A stretch of 39,164 bases of DNA from Avidesulfovibrio sp964369685 (GCA_964369685.1 CAYJFB010000020.1:1-39164); one strand, 5' to 3'; positions 24,866 through 33,394 are shown, numbered from the stretch's first letter. Numbers and translations: made by a program. Notes: a model not told the origin generated them from the sequence alone.

Positions 24866-27349
24866 ATGGCAGAAATCATGTCACCCCATGAGCAGCGTCT
24901 TGCAGACAACGTAGCAGGCCAAGAAGACAAATACCGTGCAACGCACCAACGTGTGTTTAAGTTGCTGGAACGGTTTGACGGTCAAAAACCTGCCATTGAC
25001 GTGGAACGCGCGCTGTATTTCACCCAGTCAATGAAAGAAACCGAAGGTGAAGCTTTGGTTTTGCGCTGGGCGAAAGCTCTCATGCATATAGCCAAAAACA
25101 TCACAGTCATGGTGCAAGAAGATCAATTGTTGCTCGGACGTGCCGGTGGCCTTGATGGGCGTTACGGGATTTTGTATCCCGAACTTGACGGTGACTTCCT
25201 TGGTCTTGCAGTGAAAGAACTGCCCAACCGTCCTCAATCTCCCGCGACGATTTCTGAAAAAGACGCCAAGATCGTTATGGAAGAAATTGCTCCTTACTGG
25301 AAGGGCAAGACCTATCATGAAGATTTGAACCTCTCCTTACCCGAAGATGTTCATAAATTGACCTATGACGATCCCGACGGCTTGATTTCTCGTTTTATCG
25401 TTAACGAAACCTCTTCGTTCCGTTCCTCTATCCAATGGGTTCCGGATTACGAAAAGATCATCAAACGTGGCTTTAACGGCATCAAAAAAGAAGCAGAAGA
25501 AAAATTGGCTGCTCTTGATACCGACAGCCCCTTTGCTCAAGTTGAAAAACGTCCGTTCCTCGAAGCCATTTGTATCGTGTCCGACGCCATCATTTTGTGG
25601 GCAAAACGTCATGCCGATAAGGCTCGTGAAGTGGCTGCGACAGAAAAAGATCCCGTGCGTAAACAAGAATTGTTGCTCATGGCTGCCAACGCCGAACATG
25701 TTCCTGCCGAACCTGCACGCAACTTCTATGAAGCTGTACAAAGCCAATGGTTCACGCAAATGTTTTCACGTATCGAACAAAAGACGGGCACCACTGTCTC
25801 TAACGGACGTATGGACCAATACTTCTATCCCTACTATGCCCAAGACATCGCCGCAGGCACCTTGACCGACGAAAAGGCCATGGAATTGTTGGAATGCATG
25901 TGGGTCGGTATGGCCGAATTCATTGATATGTATATTTCTCCCGCCGGCGGTGCCTTTAACGAAGGCTATGCTCACTGGGAAGCAGTCACAGTCGGCGGCC
26001 AAACACCAGATGGCGTGGACGCAACCAATGATTTGACCTATATTTTCTTGCAATCTAAACGTGAATTCCCGTTGCACTACCCTGACTTGGCTGCACGTAT
26101 TCACACTCGTTCTCCCGAACGTTACCTTTGGGAAGTTGCTGAAACCATCAAGTTCGGTTCCGGTTTCCCCAAACTTTGTAATGACGAAGAAGTTGTGCCG
26201 TTGTATGTGTCCAAGGGTGCTACGTTTGAAGAAGCACTGGACTACGCCGTTTCCGGTTGTACGGAATGCCGTATGCCCAACAGAGATACCTATACCTCAG
26301 GCGGTGCATACACCAACTTCGCCACAGCCATCGAAATGACCCTTTATGACGGCAAAATGAAGAAATACGGCGACGCTCAATTGGGTCTGAAAACCGGCGA
26401 TCCTCGTAACTTTAAAACATGGGAATCGTTCTACGAAGCCTATAAAGCCCAACATCATATGTTGTTGCGCGCCACATTTATGCAACAATATATTGTTATT
26501 CAAACCCGTGCCCGCCACTTTGCAGCACCAATGCTTTCTGCCATGCATGATCTCTGCATGGAAAGTTGCCTTGACCTGCATACCCCGCACATTCCCGGCG
26601 GCGTGGATCTTGGTTATTTTGAATTTATGGGTCTCGGTACAATTGTTGACTCTCTGTCTGCAATCAAGAAATTGGTTTATGAAGAAAAGAAAGTCACCAT
26701 GGACAAACTTCTCGAAGCCCTCGAGCACAACTTCGAAGGCTACGAAGACATTCAAAAATTGATGCAAACCGCACCTTGCTACGGCAACGACGATCCCTAT
26801 GCCGATGAACTCGGACGAGATCTTGACCGTATGAGCGTTGAATTTGCAGCAAAATACGGCAAAGACTTGGGTATTAACAACGATGTGCGTTATGTTCCCT
26901 TTACCTCGCACGTGCCTTTCGGTAAAGTTGTTTCTGCAACACCCAACGGTCGTGTGGCATGGTTCCCGTTGGCCGACGGTTCTTCCCCGTCCCACGGCGC
27001 CGATAAAAATGGTCCCACCGCCATCCTGCTTTCAAACTACAACACGAAGAACTACGGCATGCGCGCTCGTGCAGCGCGTCTGATCAACGTCAAATTTACA
27101 CCAAAATGCGTTGAAGGCGATGCCGGTACAGAAAAACTGGTTTCTTTCATCCGCACATGGTGCGACTTGAAACTTTGGCACATTCAGTTCAACGTGATCA
27201 ATGCCGACACCTTGCGTAAGGCACAACAAGATCCGCAAAAGTATCGCAATCTTATTGTGCGTATCGCAGGCTACAGCGCATACTTTGTTGACCTGACTCC
27301 AGATCTTCAAAATGACCTCATCGCTCGTACCGCACACGATGTGATGTAA
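24866..27349 (+). CDS. islA: Isethionate sulfite-lyase (glycyl radical enzyme)
   Basis: 827-aa glycyl radical enzyme cleaving the C-S bond of isethionate to acetaldehyde and sulfite. The radical loop is RIAGYSAY with Gly802; the active-site Cys465 lies in GCTEC with Glu467. Numbering runs three behind the characterised Bilophila/Desulfovibrio enzymes (about 830 aa), and their reported substrate-site residues have counterparts here: Arg186, Gln190 (SSFRSSIQW), Trp371 (AHWEAV), Arg675 and Phe679 (VRYVPFT). This separates it from choline, diol and hydroxyproline enzymes. No N-terminal shell-targeting extension. Ribosome site AAAGGAG. Transcribed alone from the sigma-54 promoter; the activase islB is far downstream, with the BMC genes between. 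Confidence 0.95.
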   Translation: MAEIMSPHEQRLADNVAGQEDKYRATHQRVFKLLERFDGQKPAIDVERALYFTQSMKETEGEALVLRWAKALMHIAKNITVMVQEDQLLLGRAGGLDGRYGILYPELDGDFLGLAVKELPNRPQSPATISEKDAKIVMEEIAPYWKGKTYHEDLNLSLPEDVHKLTYDDPDGLISRFIVNETSSFRSSIQWVPDYEKIIKRGFNGIKKEAEEKLAALDTDSPFAQVEKRPFLEAICIVSDAIILWAKRHADKAREVAATEKDPVRKQELLLMAANAEHVPAEPARNFYEAVQSQWFTQMFSRIEQKTGTTVSNGRMDQYFYPYYAQDIAAGTLTDEKAMELLECMWVGMAEFIDMYISPAGGAFNEGYAHWEAVTVGGQTPDGVDATNDLTYIFLQSKREFPLHYPDLAARIHTRSPERYLWEVAETIKFGSGFPKLCNDEEVVPLYVSKGATFEEALDYAVSGCTECRMPNRDTYTSGGAYTNFATAIEMTLYDGKMKKYGDAQLGLKTGDPRNFKTWESFYEAYKAQHHMLLRATFMQQYIVIQTRARHFAAPMLSAMHDLCMESCLDLHTPHIPGGVDLGYFEFMGLGTIVDSLSAIKKLVYEEKKVTMDKLLEALEHNFEGYEDIQKLMQTAPCYGNDDPYADELGRDLDRMSVEFAAKYGKDLGINNDVRYVPFTSHVPFGKVVSATPNGRVAWFPLADGSSPSHGADKNGPTAILLSNYNTKNYGMRARAARLINVKFTPKCVEGDAGTEKLVSFIRTWCDLKLWHIQFNVINADTLRKAQQDPQKYRNLIVRIAGYSAYFVDLTPDLQNDLIARTAHDVM

Positions 27350-27376
27350 TACATTAACGTATTAAGTGCTTTTTTC

Positions 27377-27399
27377 TTGGGGGAGAGTGTCTCCCCCAA
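27377..27399 (+). terminator. G/C hairpin terminator after islA
   Basis: TTGGGGGAG (27377-27385) pairs with CTCCCCCAA (27391-27399) around a 5-nt loop, followed by CCCCCATGATGCCGCGG. It belongs to the recurring element family and lies 28 nt after the islA stop. Confidence 0.7.
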
Positions 27400-27410
27400 C
27401 CCCCATGATG

Positions 27411-27485
27411 CCGCGGCAGTGTTTTGGAGTGCGAGTCTTTCAGTGCTTCATCTCGAAAGACTCGTATTCCAAAACAATGCCGCGG
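27411..27485. repeat. 31-bp imperfect inverted repeat after islA
   Basis: Arms 27411-27441 and 27455-27485 match at 28 of 31 positions around a 13-nt loop, beginning at CCGCGG of the preceding hairpin element. With the previous hairpin it forms a tandem hairpin, as at 10436-10532. The surrounding 730-nt space (27350-28079) holds no other convincing gene except the short frame at 27641. Confidence 0.75.
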
Positions 27486-27640
27486 TTCAGGTTGCTTTGA
27501 AAAATGTTTTTTATTCTTTGCGGAATGGTAGAGACACATTGTGTTACAAACAGAACAATTTTTGTAAGCTAAGATGCTTCTGAGTGTTGTTTTATATAGA
27601 GAGATTTAAAGGTAATAGAAGATATTGTTTAGGAGTGTCC

Positions 27641-27688
27641 ATGAATTGCTCTCAAATTCACACATCCGTAACACACGACAACGTGTGA
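27641..27688 (+). CDS. Possible 15-residue leader peptide
   Basis: AGGAG six bases ahead of ATG 27641 opens a 15-codon frame (MNCSQIHTSVTHDNV) ending at TGA 27686. Its second half overlaps the left arm of the 26-bp inverted repeat. It could be an attenuation leader for the BMC operon, but it carries no run of a single amino acid and may be chance. Confidence 0.25.
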   Translation: MNCSQIHTSVTHDNV

Positions 27689-27738
27689 GGTTTTTAATGC
27701 AAAACCTATACATTGTCGTGTGTTACGGATGTGTGAAT
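27656..27738 (+). repeat. Perfect 26-bp inverted repeat upstream of the BMC operon
   Basis: Arms 27656-27681 and 27713-27738 are exact reverse complements, with a 31-nt loop that itself holds AGGTTTT/AAAACCT. The end of the left arm can alternatively pair locally (CACAC-GACAAC-GTGTG, followed by AGGTTTTT). The competing structures resemble an attenuator. It lies about 340 nt upstream of the amidohydrolase-like gene. Confidence 0.8.
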
Positions 27739-28079
27739 CGCTAAAAAAACATGGAAAGAATCATGTTTGATATTGATGTTTTGAGGACAATAAACATTCT
27801 GATCCCTTCCCTGTAGGCGTATATCTTTTTATAAAAAAAAGAACGCATTTTTTCCTTTTTTGTTTGCGCTGTCAAAGTATGCCGAGATATGATGAAAAAT
27901 GCGTTTGAGGCAGATGATCCCTTTGAAAAAAAACAAAAAAATGATTGCTTTTCTGGGTGTAAGCGGTTAGAATAAAGTTTGAATTTTCGTAGTGCAGAGT
28001 GACGTGTGTGCACAGTATGAAGTGTCTTTTATACTGTGTGTTTCGTGATATTTTTGTATATCTTCCAAGGAGATGGCTG

Positions 28080-29021
28080 ATGAAGATTATCGACTTCCGT
28101 TTCCGTCCCAACACTAAAGCTATTCTTGACAGCATCAGGAACAGCAGCATGTTCAAAGCCTCTTGTGATGTGATTGGCTTTGACAAACGCGTTGAACAAA
28201 CCATGCCTGAAATTATGGCGGGTTTGGAACGTCGTGGTGTCGAGCTGTGTGTTGTAACGGGACGTGATTGCGAAACCACCTATGGCTTTCCCGCCAACAA
28301 CAGTAGCGTTCTTGAATTTTGTCGCACGTATCCGCATAAATTCCTGGGCTTTTGGGGCATAGATCCTCATAAAGGCATGGCTGCGGTGCGTGAAGTTGTT
28401 CATGCCGTAAAAGAACTCGGTATGCGCGGTATCGCCACAGACCCTTATCTGGCACACATTCCCCCATGTGACGCACGTTACTATCCATTGTACAGCAAAT
28501 GTTGTGAATTGGGCGTGCCCGTATTCATTACTACGGCTCCTCCACCACAAGTACCCAGAGCCATCATGGATTATATTGATCCTCGCCATGTGGATATTGT
28601 TGCTCGAGATTTCCCTGAATTAACATTGATCATGAGCCATGGCGGCTATCCTTTTGTCAATGAAGCCATTTTTGCGTGTGCGCGTAATGCGAATGTATAT
28701 ATGGATCTTTCTGAATATGAACACGCCCCCATGGCAAGTGCCTATGTCGAAGCCATCAATACCATGATTGGCGATAAAATCATTTTTGCCAGTGCACACC
28801 CCTTTATTGAACAAGAAGACGCTATCCAAACCTACATGAATCTGAAAATCAGCGACGAAACACGCGAAAAAATCATGTACGGTACTGCCGCAAAAATTTT
28901 GGGTCTCAACACCACAAGTGCAGTGACAAACCCCATTCCGACAGCAGCACCTTCCGCATCGTTTGGTGGCGGTCAACACATTCCGTTGCCGTTTCAACCC
29001 TATGTGCCTACGGCTCGTTAA
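28080..29021 (+). CDS. Amidohydrolase-fold protein with most metal ligands missing
   Basis: 313-aa protein of the amidohydrolase-2 (PF04909-type) TIM barrel. Fold motifs remain: LGFWGIDPHKG, MRGIATDPYLAHIPP, LTLIMSHGGYPF, and the C-terminal EKIMYGTAAKILGL. The metal-binding HxH after strand 1 is instead RFR (Arg7, Arg9), the mid-barrel His is Thr151 (PVFITT), and the strand-8 Asp region reads ASAHP; only His187 is kept. Hydrolysis by the usual mechanism is therefore unlikely. A Pro/Ser/Gly tail (about 276-313) extends the fold. Start 28080 follows CCAAGGAGATGG. First gene of the BMC run; its role is unknown, structural or binding by inference. Confidence 0.75.
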   Translation: MKIIDFRFRPNTKAILDSIRNSSMFKASCDVIGFDKRVEQTMPEIMAGLERRGVELCVVTGRDCETTYGFPANNSSVLEFCRTYPHKFLGFWGIDPHKGMAAVREVVHAVKELGMRGIATDPYLAHIPPCDARYYPLYSKCCELGVPVFITTAPPPQVPRAIMDYIDPRHVDIVARDFPELTLIMSHGGYPFVNEAIFACARNANVYMDLSEYEHAPMASAYVEAINTMIGDKIIFASAHPFIEQEDAIQTYMNLKISDETREKIMYGTAAKILGLNTTSAVTNPIPTAAPSASFGGGQHIPLPFQPYVPTAR

Positions 29022-29089
29022 ACGGTGAAAACGAACATCAAAACGTGTATAAACGTTTGATGTTGAAAAAATCGTATAAACGTACCGTT
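29021..29089 (+). other. Stem-loop between amidohydrolase-like gene and pduS
   Basis: AACGGT (29021-29026) pairs with ACCGTT (29084-29089); inside, ACATCAAAACGT (29035-29046) pairs with ACGTTTGATGT (29053-29063). No T tract follows. The 260-nt space also has a weak GGAGAT-GGATCTCC hairpin at 29244-29260, just ahead of the pduS ribosome site. Confidence 0.5.
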
Positions 29090-29281
29090 GAAAAGATGAT
29101 GTCTTTCAGTCAAAAAAATACAACAGACGTTGTTTGATTGTGCTTTTGACGCTTATTTTTTTGAAGACTCTCAGAGCAACGTACATAGCGTTCATTGAAA
29201 TAAAGGAAATCTTTGGATTTGTCGCTGTGTACGGAGGCTCGGGGGAGATGGATCTCCTCCGAAACAATTAGGGGCTGATGT

Positions 29282-30649
29282 ATGGATAGTCAGGCATTTG
29301 TTGAAGCCGTCAGAGCGGCAGGAATTGTCGGCGAAGGCGGTGCAGGTTTTCCCGCACACGTTAAATATGCCACAACGGTCGAAACGGTTATCGCCAACGG
29401 TTGTGAATGTGAACCGCTCTTACACACCGATCAACATTTAATAGAAAAACATGCCTCTATGCTTGTAGCGGCGTTGTTGGCTCTCAAAAACGCTACCGGT
29501 GCAAATCGTGCTGTGATTGGTCTCAAACGTAAATATGTGAAGCTTACAACACTTCTGCGTGAGACAATTGGCGATCAGCCCGTTGAATTGGCATTGTTGG
29601 ATAATTTTTATCCCGCGGGTGACGAACAAGCGTTGGTGCGTGAAGTAACAGGACGTTCTGTTCCTCCGTTGGGTTTGCCGCTGATGGTCGGTTGCGTTGT
29701 TGCCAATGTGGGTTCGCTTATCTCTGTGGCTCGTGCGCTGGGTTTGGACGGTCAAGGCGTACGACCTTTTGTACAAAAAGTGTTGACGGTCACGGGTGAA
29801 GTCAAAAATCCGGGAGTGCTTGAAACGCCGCTCGGAACATCTATGCTTGAGTGCCTTGCTGCGGCAGGGGGAAGCCTTGTTTCCGATCCTGTCTTTATCC
29901 TTGGCGGCCCCATGATGGGGCGTATGGTTGAAAGTTTGGATGACCTTGCCAAAGAATACGTGACAAAAACATCAGGTGGACTTATTGTTTTACCGCGTGG
30001 GCACTATTTACACCGCAATGCCACTCAAGAAGTCATGCGCATGCGTCGTCGAGCTTCTGCTGCATGTATTCAATGTCGCTGTTGTACGGACCAATGTCCT
30101 CGTTATCTCATCGGGCACCCGTTGGAAACGCATCGTGTGATGCGTGCTTTTGCTTCCGATAAAGAAATGACGGCAGAAAACGGTCGTATGGCCATGTTGT
30201 GTTGTGATTGTGGTGTTTGTGAACATTATGCTTGTCCCATGGGGCTTTCGCCGCGGCGTATCAATCAGGCTGTCAAAGCCGCCATGCGCCAACAACAAAT
30301 GGGTTATGAAGGCACGCGCGAAGTGGACGAAAGTCATACTGCTTGGCGTGAAGTGCGCCGTGTTCCCGTGCCGCGCTTGGCTGCCAAATTGGGTATCGCA
30401 CGGTATATGGACTTGCCTTCGGCAGACTTGGGCGTTCTTGAACCGAAACAGGTGAGTTTGTCTTTGCGTCAGCATATCGGTGCACCGTCAAGCCCGACTG
30501 TCAATGTGGGCGATGCTGTCAATGTTGGTGATCTTGTGGCAGACATTCCTGTCGGAGCCGACGGTAAACCCGCTCTTGGAGCACGGATTCATGCTTCTAT
30601 TGCCGGTGTCGTGCAAAGTGTTGATGGCTGCATAATAATTTCAAAATAG
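29282..30649 (+). CDS. pduS: PduS-like NADH-dehydrogenase Fe-S flavoprotein
   Basis: 455-aa protein, the same length as PduS (about 451). The N-terminus has the RnfC/Nqo1-like NADH/FMN fold (GEGGAGFPAHVK, residues 17-28; GCECEPLL). Two 4Fe-4S sites follow: Cys262, 265, 268, 272 and Cys307/308, 310, 313, 318. The C-terminus has the barrel/SLBB-type VNVGDAVNVGDLVADIP. PduS reduces cobalamin in B12-dependent BMCs; in glycyl-radical BMCs, homologues are thought to move electrons from NADH. Directly followed by a PduT-type shell protein, as in pdu operons. With no B12 enzyme or alcohol dehydrogenase here, NADH reoxidation for cytosolic sulfite reduction is the likely role. Confidence 0.9.
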   Translation: MDSQAFVEAVRAAGIVGEGGAGFPAHVKYATTVETVIANGCECEPLLHTDQHLIEKHASMLVAALLALKNATGANRAVIGLKRKYVKLTTLLRETIGDQPVELALLDNFYPAGDEQALVREVTGRSVPPLGLPLMVGCVVANVGSLISVARALGLDGQGVRPFVQKVLTVTGEVKNPGVLETPLGTSMLECLAAAGGSLVSDPVFILGGPMMGRMVESLDDLAKEYVTKTSGGLIVLPRGHYLHRNATQEVMRMRRRASAACIQCRCCTDQCPRYLIGHPLETHRVMRAFASDKEMTAENGRMAMLCCDCGVCEHYACPMGLSPRRINQAVKAAMRQQQMGYEGTREVDESHTAWREVRRVPVPRLAAKLGIARYMDLPSADLGVLEPKQVSLSLRQHIGAPSSPTVNVGDAVNVGDLVADIPVGADGKPALGARIHASIAGVVQSVDGCIIISK

Positions 30650-30752
30650 CCGTGCTCAAAAAAGCCGTGTTCATTTAAAGACGTGTGCCGAATGTTGCAC
30701 GAGAAAGGCAAACAGCTTGACGCTGTGTGCTGCAACCTGAAGGAGAGCTACA

Positions 30753-31310
30753 GTGCTTGACGCCTATACAGCCGTTGGAATGGTGGAGTTCAACAGCATT
30801 GCCGCAGGAATCGATGCCTCAGACCAGCTGGTGAAAACCGCTCTTGTCGAACCGATATTTTTTAAAACCATCTGTCCCGGTAAATTTCTTGCCGGTATTG
30901 CCGGTGATGTGGCTGCAGTGACTGCTTCTGTTGCTGTTGGCAGAGAATTGCATCCTGAGCACGTTGTTGATTGGTTTGTCATTCCAAATATTCATGAAGA
31001 CGTGATCCGTGCCATGTCTGGTGGGGGTGTGCTAGACAAACGTGAAGCTCTTGGAATTATTGAAACTTTTTCTGCGGCCGCTATTGTTGTGGCTGCGGAT
31101 GCCGCCGTCAAAGCTGCGGACGTGCATTTGCTTGACGTGCGTACGGCTCTGGGGCTTGGCGGTAAGGGGTATGCTTTGATTACGGGAGATGTGGCCGCTG
31201 TTGAGGCCGCTGTTGATGCGGGTTCTGCCAAAGCAGCCGAAACAGGCCTTTTGGTCAGCCGTGTGGTGATCCCAAGCCCACATGAAAGCGTGTATGACCA
31301 GATTGCATAA
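30753..31310 (+). CDS. pduT: BMC-T shell trimer with Fe-S cysteine (PduT-like)
   Basis: 185-aa tandem-BMC protein: domain 1 residues about 5-90, domain 2 about 95-182. Cys41 in KTICPGKFL corresponds to the PduT cysteine whose three copies hold a [4Fe-4S] cluster in the central pore. The second domain has DKREALGIIETFSAAAIVVAADAAVKAA and the end VVIPSPHESV, as in PduT. The gene starts with GTG 30753 behind GAAGGAGAG. It follows pduS by 103 nt, and PduS and PduT interact in the pdu system. The cluster would let electrons cross the shell. Confidence 0.92.
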   Translation: MLDAYTAVGMVEFNSIAAGIDASDQLVKTALVEPIFFKTICPGKFLAGIAGDVAAVTASVAVGRELHPEHVVDWFVIPNIHEDVIRAMSGGGVLDKREALGIIETFSAAAIVVAADAAVKAADVHLLDVRTALGLGGKGYALITGDVAAVEAAVDAGSAKAAETGLLVSRVVIPSPHESVYDQIA

Positions 31311-31442
31311 GCAACACGGTGTACATCCCGAAACAATAATGACAAACATCTCGTAGAATCCTTTGTATTGAAGGGTCGACGCGTCCCGAAACAACAAGGG
31401 ATGTGACAAAAACAATATGATACAGATTGTAAGGAGGCTCTC

Positions 31443-31850
31443 GTGAGCGCACAACTTTCACTTGGTTTTGTCGAAGCCGCAGGATTGGTTTTGGCCATTG
31501 AAGTGGCTGATGCCATGGCTAAAGCGGCAGAGGTGACCATTGTTTCGGCACATAAAGTAGACGGATTGCGGATTTGCGTGATTTGCAAGGGTGATGTGGC
31601 AGCTTGTAAAGCCGCAGTGGATGTGGGTGCTGAATTGGCACGCAACGCCAACGGCCTGTTGGGTTGTAACGTGATCCCCAGTCCTGCAGACGGTGAAGCC
31701 ACACAAATTGATCTGTTGCAAGAAATCGGTGCCAAAAAAGCCGCTCGCAAAGCCGCCAAATTGGCAGCACGTCAAGCTGTCGGACAATGCTCCGAAAATA
31801 ACGCCACAGACGACGCAAAACCAACCCCACCAAGAACAAACAAACGCTAA
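31443..31850 (+). CDS. BMC-H shell protein with basic C-terminal tail
   Basis: 135-aa hexameric shell protein. BMC fold residues about 5-93, with GFVEAAGLVLAIEVADAM, GDVAACKAAVDVG and the end CNVIPSP. The pore loop reads KVDGLRI instead of the GSG/GGG of PduA-type pores, so selectivity should differ. About 40 extra residues follow, with a Lys/Arg/Ala helix (KKAARKAAKLAARQAVG) and then a polar Pro/Thr end. The tail could bind nucleic acid, cargo or neighbouring shell tiles; this is inference. Start GTG 31443 with AAGGAGG. Confidence 0.9.
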   Translation: MSAQLSLGFVEAAGLVLAIEVADAMAKAAEVTIVSAHKVDGLRICVICKGDVAACKAAVDVGAELARNANGLLGCNVIPSPADGEATQIDLLQEIGAKKAARKAAKLAARQAVGQCSENNATDDAKPTPPRTNKR

Positions 31851-31918
31851 TAAGCCTTTTTTTGTCTTTCGGTGCGAAAACAAACGTTTAGATTTTGTAT
31901 ATAAAGGTATGGTACGAC

Positions 31919-33385
31919 GTGACCACAAAACAAGTCATCACAGCAGAAACAGTTCGTCAGGTTCAACTTGCCGGATTGCATTCCATAGCGTTGTTGTCGG
32001 GAGCCATTGTGACCCAACAAGCGCACGATGACGCACGGCGTGCAGGAATAACTTTTCATACGCATACGAGTGTTCTGCCGACAGAAAGATCCATGCCCCA
32101 AGATTCACAAATTCAAGAATCACAGTCACAAGGGACTCAGGCTCAAGATCCATCGGTTTGCGTGTCACCGATACCCGTTTCACCTGTGCAAGTGTCACAA
32201 CCACATATGACTGTGGCACACGTCACACAAGCGTCGATACCACAGCGTCCACGCGTTCCTGTGTATTCACAACCTCCGCGTATGGGAGCGACATATCAAG
32301 CGCTGGTTCGACAAATGCAAGGTGAAATGTCGACGTTGTCACCTGTAGAAAGCGCGTCGGAAAGTTATCATACGCCTGCAGTGTTTGCACACCGGCTCCG
32401 AGAGTCACAAGCATACTTGCCACAAACTCATGTGTCAGCAGTACAAACAGAACCACAAGTTCAAATGTCATTGACACCCTTGTCACCGATACAAGAGACG
32501 CCGGCATCGGTGGTGCCACAGGCACAAACACCGCAAACACCGTTTTTCAGTGGCGAACCGTCACTCATGCAAGCGGCACAGACAGTGTTGTCTGAGCTAT
32601 CGTTTCAGGGGAACACCTTGCCGGTTTCCTCTACGGATCCGCATGCAACGACTGCGAACAGCGATGTTATTGAGCGATTATGTACTCTGGGCGAGGCTTT
32701 TTTGTCTTTAGCCAAAGGGTTGCAAACCTCATCGTGTTCTTCGACGGTTCATGACTCCTTTTATTCTTCTGTACACCCTCAGCAACAGGTTTTTGCCATG
32801 CACGATACACAAGCCTCTTCTGCGCACGGCGCCTCAGGGTCAACACTGACTGTGAACAGTGATGACTTGTTTGGTGAAATCCGTCGTCAAGTGTTACAAG
32901 CTTTGCCTCAAAGCGGTCAGTTGGAACCACAGTTTGTGGATACCTTGATTCGTAAGGCCATGTCTGAAAAAGGTCCCGGTTGTGGCGGCGGTTGTCGGCA
33001 TTGTGCCAAGGCGGAACAACCTACTGTCGCGAGCGAAGACGGTTGGCTTTGTCGTGTCGGCGGTGTTTCTCGCGTGAACAGTGCCGCATTGACCTTTGGT
33101 CAACCGGGAGCGGAAAACGTTGGGATGATTCAGGTTCTCGGTGGTAACGATGCACCTGCCAATGTTGGTTATATTCAAATCGAAAACGGTGCATATCCTT
33201 GGGTCTTTGAGCAATCTGAAGTGCTTGTTGTGCTTGAGGGTGAACTGAGTATTGAAGTAAACAATCAAAGTGTGATCGCCCGTGCGGGAGATACTTGTAC
33301 GTTTGTGGCGGGCACGCAAGTGATGTTTGGCGCTCGTGGCCGTACAAAATACACCACCATCGCGCTCAATGCCGCGAATAAATAG
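31919..33385 (+). CDS. EutQ-like cupin protein with long disordered linker
   Basis: 488 aa from GTG 31919 (a TTG at 31895 is the alternative). Residues 5-50 match the short N-terminal module of EutQ-type BMC proteins (VITAETVRQVQ…SGAIVTQQAHDDARRAGI). Residues about 52-312 are low-complexity, rich in Gln, Ser, Thr, Pro and Val, with short amphipathic islands at 123-137, 217-227, 249-269 and 315-329 (DDLFGEIRRQVLQAL). Then Cys355, 359, 362 (CGGGCRHC), and a C-terminal cupin (about 375-488; EVLVVLEGELSIEV, ARAGDTCTFV). EutQ is an acetate-kinase-like cupin of about 230 aa; this one is double that length. Ten nt separate it from the EutT-like gene. Confidence 0.82.
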   Translation: MTTKQVITAETVRQVQLAGLHSIALLSGAIVTQQAHDDARRAGITFHTHTSVLPTERSMPQDSQIQESQSQGTQAQDPSVCVSPIPVSPVQVSQPHMTVAHVTQASIPQRPRVPVYSQPPRMGATYQALVRQMQGEMSTLSPVESASESYHTPAVFAHRLRESQAYLPQTHVSAVQTEPQVQMSLTPLSPIQETPASVVPQAQTPQTPFFSGEPSLMQAAQTVLSELSFQGNTLPVSSTDPHATTANSDVIERLCTLGEAFLSLAKGLQTSSCSSTVHDSFYSSVHPQQQVFAMHDTQASSAHGASGSTLTVNSDDLFGEIRRQVLQALPQSGQLEPQFVDTLIRKAMSEKGPGCGGGCRHCAKAEQPTVASEDGWLCRVGGVSRVNSAALTFGQPGAENVGMIQVLGGNDAPANVGYIQIENGAYPWVFEQSEVLVVLEGELSIEVNNQSVIARAGDTCTFVAGTQVMFGARGRTKYTTIALNAANK

Positions 33386-33394
33386 GAAGTTGGT

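Noticed and set aside
24866..27349. Glycyl radical enzyme as choline TMA-lyase or diol dehydratase
   Set aside because: The residues that mark isethionate lyase (Arg186, Gln190, Trp371, Arg675, Phe679) are at the expected positions with a constant offset of three from the characterised enzymes.
27350..28079. CRISPR array or MITE in the repeat-rich space after islA
   Set aside because: The inverted repeats differ from one another in sequence, there are no regular direct repeats with spacers, and no target duplications were seen.
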